Positions 1 through 5,414 of a DNA stretch of 5,414 nt are shown here, one piece after another; positions within the stretch are counted from its first letter, which is position 1; every line of letters starts with the position of its first letter. Position numbers and translations under genes: made by a program. Location: the NCBI GenBank assembly GCA_946615275.1, contig CAMOHV010000115.1, positions 1-5,414 of the forward strand, in the 5' to 3' direction. A model generated the notes under the pieces. It was given only the letters and a program-made list of their open reading frames with translations. It made no database searches and was not told the DNA's origin. Source of the stretch: an uncultured Verrucomicrobiota bacterium. Its GTDB lineage: Bacteria; Verrucomicrobiota; Kiritimatiellia; RFP12; UBA1067.

Positions 1-42
1 GAAAGATGGCATCCTATCTTGAACATAGTAAAGGCTTTTTAT

Positions 43-58
43 GGGGGGAGGGGGGGGG
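43..58 (+). repeat. G6-A-G9 homopolymer tract
   Basis: Six G, one A and nine G in a row on the plus strand, directly left of the heptamer repeat. It lies in the non-coding stretch downstream of the minus-strand operon. Tracts like this are prone to slippage in replication and sequencing, so the exact G count may be unreliable. Bases 1-42 to its left show no gene; a small imperfect hairpin (3-7 with 16-20) is the only structure there. Confidence 0.8.
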
Positions 59-187
59 ATTGAGAATTGAGAATTGGGGATTGAGAATTGAGAATTGAGG
101 GTTTGGGATTGGGCATTGAGAATTAAGAGTTTGAGATTGATTGGAATTGAGGGTTTGGGATTTGAAATCTGAAATTTGAAATTGAGA
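59..187. repeat. Degenerate heptanucleotide tandem repeat, consensus ATTGAGA (18 units)
   Basis: Twelve 7-base units run without interruption from 59 to 142. Three extra bases (143-145) shift the phase, and six more units fill 146-187. Six units are exactly ATTGAGA (starting at 59, 66, 80, 87, 115 and 181). The others are near variants such as ATTGAGG, GTTTGGG, ATTGGGG and ATTTGAA. Position 2 is T in all 18 units and position 3 is T in 17. Only two C residues (114 and 169) occur in the 129 bases of the plus strand. The array ends 7 bases before the ktrB-like stop codon. Heptamer arrays are known in intergenic DNA of some bacteria, for example the STRR sequences of cyanobacteria; no function can be read from the sequence here. 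Confidence 0.88.
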
Positions 188-194
188 TGGGGGC

Positions 195-1550
195 TTAGCC
201 AACGACAAGCTCCTCCTTGGGATAGCGGATGGAAGACGGCTCCTCCTTGCCGGCTATGAGCAGCACGACCGTAAGCGCGCCGATGCGGCCCGCGAACATG
301 CACACCATCAGCACCAGGCGGCCCGGATTGGAGAGCAGCTGCGTGGTGTTGCCGCAGCTGAGGCCAGTGGTGGTGACGGCCGAGACGGTCTCGAAGAGAA
401 GCGTCTCGAACGTAAGGCCCTCGCGTCCGCTCTCCGTGGCGAGCAGGATCGTCATCGCCACAGCCGCGAGGGCGAAGTAGAAGAAGAAGATCACGATGGA
501 CTCGCGCACGATGTCGAGAGAGATCGTGCGCTGGAACACCGTCACCTCGCGCCGGCCCCGGTAGATGGATGCGAGCGTGCAGACGAACACGATGAAAGTG
601 GTCACCTTTATGCCGCCTCCGGCACCGCCCGGCGCCGCGCCGATGAACATCAGAACCTCCGATATGAACCGCGTGGCCGGATGCGTCTCGTTGAGCGGCA
701 CCACCGTGAAGCCGCACGTTCTGGGCGTGACGGCCTGGAACAGCGCCACCGCCATCTTCTCGGGGAACGAGAACGGCTCCAGCGAACCCTTGAACTCGAA
801 GAGGACGAAGAGCAGGAACGCCGCCACGACCAGCACCGCCGACGACGCAAGCACCACCCGCGTGTGCAGCGACAGCCTTCCCCGCTTTATGAGGTTGCGC
901 CTCCAGAACTGGATCGTGAAGATGTTGTACGTCACGAGGAAGCCGAATCCGCCCAGCATCACGAGCGCCGCCATCGTCACCAGCACTAGAGGCTGGGCCC
1001 CGAACGGCGCGAGCGAGGAGGCGTGCATGGAGAACCCGGCGTTGCAGAACGCCATCACGGCGAAGAAGTACGCGCGGAACCAAAGCCCTCCGGGCGCGGC
1101 CGCCGCCCCGGGCGTAGGCTCCGCCACGAAGAGCTCGTGAAGGGCCCAGGTCCCCAGCCCCTCGAACACGAGCATGGAAAACACAACCATCAGCACGAGG
1201 GAGCGGAAGCCCTTTACGCCCGACACCCCGTATGCGTTCGTGACCGTGAATTCGCTCGCGAACGAAAGCCGCCTTCCGGCAAGCACGAGGAAGAACGTGC
1301 CCATCGTCATTATCCCAACGCAGCCAAGCTGCACAAGCACCACAAGCACTATCTGCCCGAACAGCGAAAGATCCGTCCCGGGGTTCACGACGGACAGCCC
1401 CGTTATGCACACCGCCGAGCACGCCGTGAAAAGCGAATCGGCGAAGGAGCGCCATGTGTGCGCCGGGCTCGAAATCGGCAGCATGAACAGAACCGTGCCG
1501 ATGGATATCGCGGCAAGGAAGCTCCAGATTATCGTGAAGCGGTTCTTCAT
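195..1550 (-). CDS. ktrB: Potassium uptake channel subunit, KtrB/TrkH family
   Basis: Integral inner-membrane K+ translocating subunit of the SKT (Trk/Ktr/HKT) superfamily, 451 residues, the usual KtrB length. The four membrane-pore-membrane repeats show their selectivity-filter loops: ITGLS with Gly51, NAGFS with Gly172, TCGFT with Gly280 and TTGLS with Gly396. The third repeat is followed by a Gly-rich stretch ending GGGIKVTTF (about 304-319), which matches the conserved gating loop region. GRIGALT (421-427) is the usual C-terminal family motif. The start ATG overlaps the tatC stop as ATGA, with only a weak GGA upstream, so translation is probably coupled to tatC. An Ala/Pro/Gly-rich insert (144-155) sits in an external loop. 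Family members normally work with a cytosolic RCK-domain regulator (KtrA or TrkA); none is in the window. KtrB is favoured over TrkH on length, but the choice is not certain. Confidence 0.9.
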   Translation of the reverse strand: MKNRFTIIWSFLAAISIGTVLFMLPISSPAHTWRSFADSLFTACSAVCITGLSVVNPGTDLSLFGQIVLVVLVQLGCVGIMTMGTFFLVLAGRRLSFASEFTVTNAYGVSGVKGFRSLVLMVVFSMLVFEGLGTWALHELFVAEPTPGAAAAPGGLWFRAYFFAVMAFCNAGFSMHASSLAPFGAQPLVLVTMAALVMLGGFGFLVTYNIFTIQFWRRNLIKRGRLSLHTRVVLASSAVLVVAAFLLFVLFEFKGSLEPFSFPEKMAVALFQAVTPRTCGFTVVPLNETHPATRFISEVLMFIGAAPGGAGGGIKVTTFIVFVCTLASIYRGRREVTVFQRTISLDIVRESIVIFFFYFALAAVAMTILLATESGREGLTFETLLFETVSAVTTTGLSCGNTTQLLSNPGRLVLMVCMFAGRIGALTVVLLIAGKEEPSSIRYPKEELVVG

Positions 1551-2407
1551 GACGCCGGTTCCGGGGGCGGCGGAAGCGCTTCCGCCTTGGGCGCGCCCTC
1601 AGCAGGAGAGGACTCCTTCGCGTCGTCGTCAGAGCCCGACGAGAACGTGGCCTTCTCCTTGAGCCACACGATCCACACGCTTGCCTCGTACAGCAGGCAC
1701 AGCGGCACGGCCATCAGGAGCTGGCTCATGGGATCGGGCGGAGTGAGCGCCATGCCAAGGACGAACGCCAGCACGATCGCGAAACGCCTGTACCTGCGCA
1801 GAGTGTCCGACGAGATCACGCCCAGCCATCCCAGGACCATGATGATGAGCGGTATCTGGAACACCAGCCCGAACGCGAGGATCAGCTTCATGATGAGCGG
1901 GACGTAGTTCTCGATCTGCACCTCGGTGACGCTCAGGCCCACCCACTGGTTCACGACGTCGAAGAAGCGCACGACGTTCGGCGCGAGCTGCCCGTACGCG
2001 AAGCCTACGCCCACCGCGAAAAGCCCGGCCCCGCCGAAGAGGAAGAAGAGAATCGCCGCCTTCTCCCGCCGCGTCAGCGCCGGGAACACGAAGCGCAGCA
2101 CGAAGTACATTATGGCCGGAAACGCAAGCGCCGTTCCGCCCCACATGCCGATGGACATGATCTGGCTGAATCCGCCCGTGAGGTTCAGCGACACTATCTT
2201 GATCTTGCCGGCCGCCTGCAGCGCATCGGCCGGGGCCTGGAGCCATTTGAGGACGGTCGGCGAGAAGACGCCGACTATTATGCAGCATATCACCCACGCG
2301 ATCGCCGCGTTCATGATGCACGAGCGCAGCGCGACGATGTGCTCGAAGAACGGCCGTGGAGGGTCGTTGTAGGCGTCCGGATCCTTGATGAGCCCTCGCA
2401 CCTTCAT
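1547..2407 (-). CDS. tatC: Sec-independent protein translocase subunit TatC
   Basis: Polytopic inner-membrane core of the twin-arginine translocase, which with TatB recognises twin-arginine signal peptides of folded export substrates. It has 286 residues and six hydrophobic segments (about 31-48, 82-108, 118-138, 168-195, 206-221, 226-248). Family marks are FFEHIVALR near the N terminus (20-28), FPALTRREK (108-116; Glu115 aligns with E. coli Glu103, Phe106 with Phe94) and LTPPDPMSQ (221-229; Asp225 and Gln229). The residue aligning with E. coli Glu15 is Ala26, while the following Arg28 is kept. After segment six there is an unusual charged, Pro-rich tail of about 37 residues. A GGAGGT six bases before the ATG supports the start. 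It overlaps tatB and the ktrB-like gene by 4 bases each, so it is mid-operon. Confidence 0.95.
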   Translation of the reverse strand: MKVRGLIKDPDAYNDPPRPFFEHIVALRSCIMNAAIAWVICCIIVGVFSPTVLKWLQAPADALQAAGKIKIVSLNLTGGFSQIMSIGMWGGTALAFPAIMYFVLRFVFPALTRREKAAILFFLFGGAGLFAVGVGFAYGQLAPNVVRFFDVVNQWVGLSVTEVQIENYVPLIMKLILAFGLVFQIPLIIMVLGWLGVISSDTLRRYRRFAIVLAFVLGMALTPPDPMSQLLMAVPLCLLYEASVWIVWLKEKATFSSGSDDDAKESSPAEGAPKAEALPPPPEPAS

Positions 2408-2937
2408 GACGCCACCTCCGGTGACGGCGGAGGCTTGGGATCGGCTGTCTCCGAGGATGCAGGCTCGGCGGCGGCAGGCTCGGCGGCCTCGGCGGTCTGC
2501 TCGGATGCGCCAGAAGAAGAATCGGAGGAGCCGTCAGAGCCGTCGTAGTTCTCGCCGTAGATGCCCTCGGGGTCGTAGTCGCGCCCGTAGCTCTCCCACA
2601 TGGCGCGGTCGGAGTCCTCGTCGTAAGGCGGCGTGTCGGACGCGTCGCCGGAAGAGCCGTCGGCGCTAGTGCCGTCGTCCGCGACCGTGTCCTGGACATC
2701 CTGCCCCACGTTCATGTACTCCTGCTTCACGTCCTCCACCGTCTTCTGGACCTCCTGGTCCATCGACATGAGCTGGCGCTTGAACTCGTCGGCCGCGCGC
2801 CTTAGCTGCGACATCACCTGGCCTATCTTTCGGGCGGCGGACGGCAGGTTCTTCGGCCCCACGACAACTAGAATGACGGCGAGCAGCACAAGCCACTCGC
2901 CGCCTCCCACGGATTCGAAGAAAAACGCGAACGTCAT
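2404..2937 (-). CDS. tatB: Twin-arginine translocase subunit TatB (TatA/B family)
   Basis: Single-span Tat subunit of 177 residues, close to the 171 of E. coli TatB. The order is: short N terminus with Glu14 (the position of the conserved acidic residue in TatB), one membrane helix (about 15-26), the hinge GPKNLP (27-32), then a basic amphipathic helix rich in Arg and Lys (about 33-56) and a further charged helix (57-84). The GP..LP hinge and following sequence resemble TatB more than TatA, which usually has an FG hinge. Residues 87-177 form an acidic low-complexity tail rich in Asp, Ser, Gly, Ala and Pro. The ribosome site AGGGA lies only 3 bases before the ATG, but no other in-frame start would keep the membrane helix. 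It directly precedes tatC with an ATGA overlap. It could also serve as a bifunctional TatA; no separate TatA is visible here. Confidence 0.88.
   Translation of the reverse strand: MTFAFFFESVGGGEWLVLLAVILVVVGPKNLPSAARKIGQVMSQLRRAADEFKRQLMSMDQEVQKTVEDVKQEYMNVGQDVQDTVADDGTSADGSSGDASDTPPYDEDSDRAMWESYGRDYDPEGIYGENYDGSDGSSDSSSGASEQTAEAAEPAAAEPASSETADPKPPPSPEVAS
2414..2419 (-). promoter_or_regulatory. Shine-Dalgarno site for tatC
   Basis: GGAGGT on the minus strand, inside the last codons of tatB, with a 6-base spacer to the tatC ATG. It fixes the tatC start and shows that tatC can be initiated independently despite the ATGA overlap. Confidence 0.75.
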
Positions 2938-2964
2938 CTGTCCCTAATCCGTCACCCGCGCATC

Positions 2965-3561
2965 TCAGCGATGCTGGAACACCGCAAACTCGCCACGGCG
3001 GTTCTTGGACCAGGCGGACTCGCCGGAACCGGAGACGGCGGGCTTCTCCTCGCCGTAGCTCTTCGTCTGGACGCGGTTAGGCGCGATGCCGAGCGACACG
3101 AGGTAATCGCGGATGGAGATCGCGCGAAGTTCGCCGAGCGAGAGGTTGTACTCGTTGGAGCCGCGCTCGTCGCAGTTGCCCTCGATCATCACCACGCGGT
3201 TCGGGTGGCTCTGGAGATGGCTCGCAACGGCCTCGACCTTCGCCATCTCGCCGCTGGCGAGGTTGGAGGCGTCAAAACCGAAGTAGACGGGCGGGAAGTC
3301 GACGTCCGTGCAGCGCATGTAGTTGGGATCCTGGTCAAATTTGAGCTCGGTGGCGGGAACGCCGTCGCTGCCAGTGATGGTGTCGATGTCGCTACCGACA
3401 CCAGCATTGCCCTGGCTGTTCGCATCGCCAGTGTCTTCCACCGTAGCCACATCCTGTCCTGTAGCGTCGGTGTCCTCTCCGGACTTGTCGTACCTGCAGC
3501 CCGTGAACGCGAGCGCGAGCGCACCGCAAACTGCAACCATCGCCGTCTTGCTGAACTTCAT
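2965..3561 (-). CDS. pal: Peptidoglycan-associated lipoprotein Pal (OmpA C-terminal domain)
   Basis: Predicted outer-membrane lipoprotein of 198 residues that ties the membrane to peptidoglycan and normally acts with the Tol system. The N terminus is a lipoprotein signal (Lys2, Lys5, hydrophobic 7-19) ending in FTGC, so Cys22 would be lipidated; Phe at the -3 position is not the most common lipobox residue. Residues 23-80 are an Asp/Gly/Thr-rich linker. The OmpA-like domain covers about 88-198: VYFGFD (92-97), EGNCDERGSNEYN (127-139) and SLGELRA (141-147), then NRRGEF (187-192). Asp131 and Arg146 align with the E. coli Pal residues that bind diaminopimelate (Asp71 and Arg86). The start is fixed by AAGGAG six bases upstream. 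No tol genes are in the window; instead tatB follows after 27 bases. It could be another OmpA-family lipoprotein, but the Pal match is good. Confidence 0.92.
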   Translation of the reverse strand: MKFSKTAMVAVCGALALAFTGCRYDKSGEDTDATGQDVATVEDTGDANSQGNAGVGSDIDTITGSDGVPATELKFDQDPNYMRCTDVDFPPVYFGFDASNLASGEMAKVEAVASHLQSHPNRVVMIEGNCDERGSNEYNLSLGELRAISIRDYLVSLGIAPNRVQTKSYGEEKPAVSGSGESAWSKNRRGEFAVFQHR

Positions 3562-3567
3562 TTTTTG

Positions 3568-3573
3568 CTCCTT
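3568..3573 (-). promoter_or_regulatory. Shine-Dalgarno site for pal
   Basis: AAGGAG on the minus strand with a 6-base A-rich spacer (CAAAAA) before the pal ATG. This is the strongest ribosome binding site in the window and sets the pal start. Confidence 0.85.
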
Positions 3574-3612
3574 ATTGATTTAAATTCCTTTTGGGTTGAA
3601 ATCACAACAGAC

Positions 3613-3641
3613 ATAATACAGAAAAAGGGGCGGACATTCAA
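3613..3641 (-). promoter_or_regulatory. Sigma-70-type promoter for pal-tatB-tatC-ktrB
   Basis: On the minus strand, TTGAAT (3636-3641) matches the -35 consensus at 4 of 6 bases. TATTAT (3613-3618) matches the -10 consensus at 5 of 6. They are exactly 17 bases apart. Transcription would begin near 3606, giving a 5' leader of about 45 bases that contains the pal ribosome site. It lies in the only AT-rich gap between coding regions on this strand, and no comparable promoter was seen between pal and ktrB. Assigned by eye from consensus. Confidence 0.6.
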
Positions 3642-3652
3642 GAGGGAAAATC

Positions 3653-3691
3653 AAAAAAAATGTTGTTTTCACCCTTCACTGGAGACGGGTG
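3653..3691 (-). terminator. Possible weak terminator after the FAD oxidoreductase gene
   Basis: On the minus strand CACCC and GGGTG (3687-3691 and 3670-3674) can form a 5-base stem with a 12-base loop around the FAD gene stop codon. A run of eight T follows (3653-3660). Nine bases separate the stem from the T run, and the stem is short, so this is a poor intrinsic terminator if it works at all. Confidence 0.25.
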
Positions 3692-5414
3692 GACGGGGCG
3701 AGGACGAGGCGCGCGTGGGCCGCGTAGGCTCGGCGGGGGTCGCGGGAATACGCCTCCAGCGTCCTGCGGCCAAGGCCGGATTCGTCGTCGCCAAGGCGGT
3801 AGAGCGCGCGGGCGAGGCACAGCTCGCGCAGGACGAGCGAGCGCTCGCGGTTGCCCTCGGCGTTGTCGTGGTGCTTGATGGGCGGCGGGATGCCGCCGGG
3901 GGCGATGGCGCGTCCGCCGATCCCCGGCGCGCGCAGGAGCTTCGCGAGGACTGGCACGGCGCGGCGGTCGCCCGCGCCTTCCAAGGCGCGCGCCACGGCG
4001 CGGAAGTGGGAATACTCGCTCTTCTCCGTGAGCTGCGAGGCGAGCGCCATGGCCGGATCGGCCGCCGCCGCCGCGCGGCAGTTGCCGAGCGCTATGAGAA
4101 GACTGTCCACATCGCTCACGCTGCGGTCGAACTGGCTCATGCCCTTGAAGTTCCATCCTTCGTCCCACTTCGCGGACTTGAGCTTCTCGACGAGCGTTTC
4201 GGCGCCGACGGGTGAGCCGAGCATGGCTAGGACATGGGCGTAGGCGAGCCTGTCCGGGGCCTCCGCCGCGGCGAACGCCTTCTCAAGATGCTTCACGGCG
4301 CGGGGAGGATCGGTCATCAGCACCTCAAGGCCGCGGAATCCGTCGGGAAGAGCGGCGACGGCCTCCTCGAATGCGGAGTCGGGAAGCGGAAACGAATCAC
4401 GCGCCTCCAGCTCCTGCGGCGGTATGTTGCCGACCTGTGCGAGATGCGCCTGGAGCGCCTTGACGTTGACGGCGCGCGGGGTGACGCCCTTGGCGGCGGC
4501 GAGGGCGCAGGCGTAGCCGGCGGCATAGCCCTCGTTCTGTATGTCGGGCTGCATGCGCAGGACGGGCATGGAGTCGCGGTGGGCGCTGATGCCGAGGCCG
4601 GTCGCGACCACGCCGTCTATGCCCTTGGGGAGAAGCGCGCGGTAGGGGATGTTGACGTAGAGCGGGGTGTGGGTGGGGTCCACGAGGAAGAACTCTGGGG
4701 AGGTTGTCTGCCCATGCGTGTCGAAGTTCGAGTATGCGCGGGCGATCGTGTCGACGTACGTGCGGCGGCAGAGGATGTCGGCAGGGCGGATGCGGAAGTC
4801 GCCGATGATGCGGCGGCGCTCGCGGCTGTCGACGATGGGCCCCTGGTCCCAGCAGTTGCGGTCGAGGCTGAAGCGCGAGCGCAGGGCGAAATAGAAGAGG
4901 TCGGAAGCGTCCGACTCGTCCACGAACCCTATGTCATTGTTGGAGCCGCTCATGCCAGGCGCGCTGCGCGGCATGCCCACGCCCTGGACGCTCAGCTCCG
5001 ATCCGTCTATGAACTCGAACTCCGCGCCCGCCGCCGCGGCGAGGACCGCGTTGCCGGTGGCGTCCACGGCCGTGCGGCACCTGACGGTCGCGCGCGAGCC
5101 GTCGGGCATCACGACTATCACGCCCGTCACGGCGCCGCCATCCATCACCACGCCCTCCGCGAACGCGCCGCAGAGGATCTCGCCGCCCGCGCGTCGGATC
5201 TCGGATCGATACCACTCCGCCTTGGCCTGCACGCGCACGGCGGCCGTAGCGGCCACGCCCTTGTCGATCTCCTTCGTGAAGCCCACGCAGTTGCCGAAAT
5301 AGTATCCCGGCACCTTCCCCTCTGTCTGCATCCCGCCGAGGTTGTGCAGGAACTCGCAGACTATGGTCTTCGCTCCGGCTCGCGCGGCGGCGATGCCGGC
5401 GGCCGTGCCGCCGG
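3676..5414 (-). CDS. FAD-dependent oxidoreductase with helical-repeat C-terminal region (N terminus cut by window edge)
   Basis: Flavoprotein of the FAD_oxidored type (Pfam PF12831 by resemblance); substrate unknown. The frame stays open to the right edge, so the ATG at 5331 is internal. Upstream of it GGTAAGIAAARAGAKTIVCE is read, the end of the dinucleotide-binding fold, with the closing Glu expected to hold the FAD ribose. Counting from the internal Met: VDATGNAVLAAAAG (89-102) is the second FAD-site motif, with Asn where Asp is usual; SRERRRIIGDF (169-179) and GLGISAHRDSMPVLRMQPDI (245-264) match the family's C-terminal FAD-contacting part. From about 340 to 545 the sequence turns into Ala/Leu-rich paired helices resembling HEAT repeats, for example RAVPVLAKLLRA (457-468). 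Similar architectures are common in Verrucomicrobiota, Lentisphaerota and Planctomycetota. A signal peptide cannot be judged. It is separated from pal by 114 bases holding the pal promoter. Confidence 0.85.
   Translation of the reverse strand, partial: GGTAAGIAAARAGAKTIVCEFLHNLGGMQTEGKVPGYYFGNCVGFTKEIDKGVAATAAVRVQAKAEWYRSEIRRAGGEILCGAFAEGVVMDGGAVTGVIVVMPDGSRATVRCRTAVDATGNAVLAAAAGAEFEFIDGSELSVQGVGMPRSAPGMSGSNNDIGFVDESDASDLFYFALRSRFSLDRNCWDQGPIVDSRERRRIIGDFRIRPADILCRRTYVDTIARAYSNFDTHGQTTSPEFFLVDPTHTPLYVNIPYRALLPKGIDGVVATGLGISAHRDSMPVLRMQPDIQNEGYAAGYACALAAAKGVTPRAVNVKALQAHLAQVGNIPPQELEARDSFPLPDSAFEEAVAALPDGFRGLEVLMTDPPRAVKHLEKAFAAAEAPDRLAYAHVLAMLGSPVGAETLVEKLKSAKWDEGWNFKGMSQFDRSVSDVDSLLIALGNCRAAAAADPAMALASQLTEKSEYSHFRAVARALEGAGDRRAVPVLAKLLRAPGIGGRAIAPGGIPPPIKHHDNAEGNRERSLVLRELCLARALYRLGDDESGLGRRTLEAYSRDPRRAYAAHARLVLAPSTRLQ

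Noticed and set aside
3..40. Possible terminator: imperfect hairpin (3-7 with 16-20) and a T5 run at 36-40 on the plus strand
   Set aside because: The stem is short with a bulge, the T run is 15 bases away, and no plus-strand gene is seen to end here.
159..187. Palindromic AT-rich stretch (GATTTGAAATC and AAATTT) as a terminator or operator
   Set aside because: The symmetry leaves almost no loop and is explained by adjacent variants of the heptamer unit.
59..187. CRISPR array
   Set aside because: Units are 7 bases with no spacers and no cas genes are present.
14..208. Open frame on the minus strand giving a protein with the repeated unit QFSILNP
   Set aside because: It is the heptamer repeat read as codons (three 7-base units give seven residues). 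It overlaps the end of the ktrB-like gene and has no ribosome site, so it is very unlikely to be translated.
1629..2699. Minus-strand frame of 356 codons overlapping tatB and tatC
   Set aside because: Its product is rich in Arg, Thr, Pro and Ala with no family features, while the other frame encodes clear TatB and TatC.
2960..2974. Inverted repeat GCATC/GATGC at the pal stop codon
   Set aside because: A 5-base stem with no T run after it is likely to arise by chance, and tatB follows closely enough to be read on the same transcript.
2971..4215. Long plus-strand open frame of 414 codons opposite pal, the intergenic region and the FAD gene
   Set aside because: It crosses the well-supported pal gene, its promoter and the FAD gene end, shows no recognisable domain, and is typical of antisense frames in GC-rich DNA.

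Overview
This GC-rich bacterial window carries five protein genes, all on the minus strand. They read from right to left: a partial FAD-dependent oxidoreductase, then a compact block of pal-like lipoprotein, tatB, tatC and a KtrB/TrkH-type potassium channel subunit. An OmpA-type Pal lipoprotein and a Tat translocase point to a Gram-negative (diderm) bacterium. The FAD_oxidored enzyme with a helical-repeat tail, the NCDERGS form of the Pal motif and the GC-rich codon use lean towards the Verrucomicrobiota/Kiritimatiellota/Lentisphaerota/Planctomycetota group. That placement is an inference from family resemblance and was not tested.

Layout. 1-194 is a non-coding, AT-richer stretch: a G6-A-G9 tract followed by a degenerate heptanucleotide tandem repeat (18 units, consensus ATTGAGA on the plus strand) that ends 7 bases before the stop codon of the potassium transporter gene. 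195-1550 is the ktrB/trkH-like gene, 1547-2407 is tatC, 2404-2937 is a tatB-type gene and 2965-3561 is pal. 3562-3675 is an AT-rich intergenic region with a good sigma-70-type promoter (17-base spacer) and a strong Shine-Dalgarno sequence, both for pal. 3676-5414 is the FAD oxidoreductase, which runs off the right edge and so lacks its N terminus.

How the genes relate. pal to tatB is a 27-base gap, and tatB/tatC and tatC/ktrB each overlap by ATGA, so the four genes are probably one transcript started at the pal promoter. All four products act at the cell envelope: outer-membrane anchoring to peptidoglycan (Pal), folded-protein export (TatB, TatC) and potassium uptake (KtrB-like). The FAD gene appears to be a separate upstream unit.

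I see no clear evidence of a new multi-gene system. The points most worth a second look are the strand-asymmetric heptamer repeat, TatC having alanine where E. coli TatC has the signal-binding Glu15, and a pair of near-identical gene junctions at the ends of tatB and tatC.
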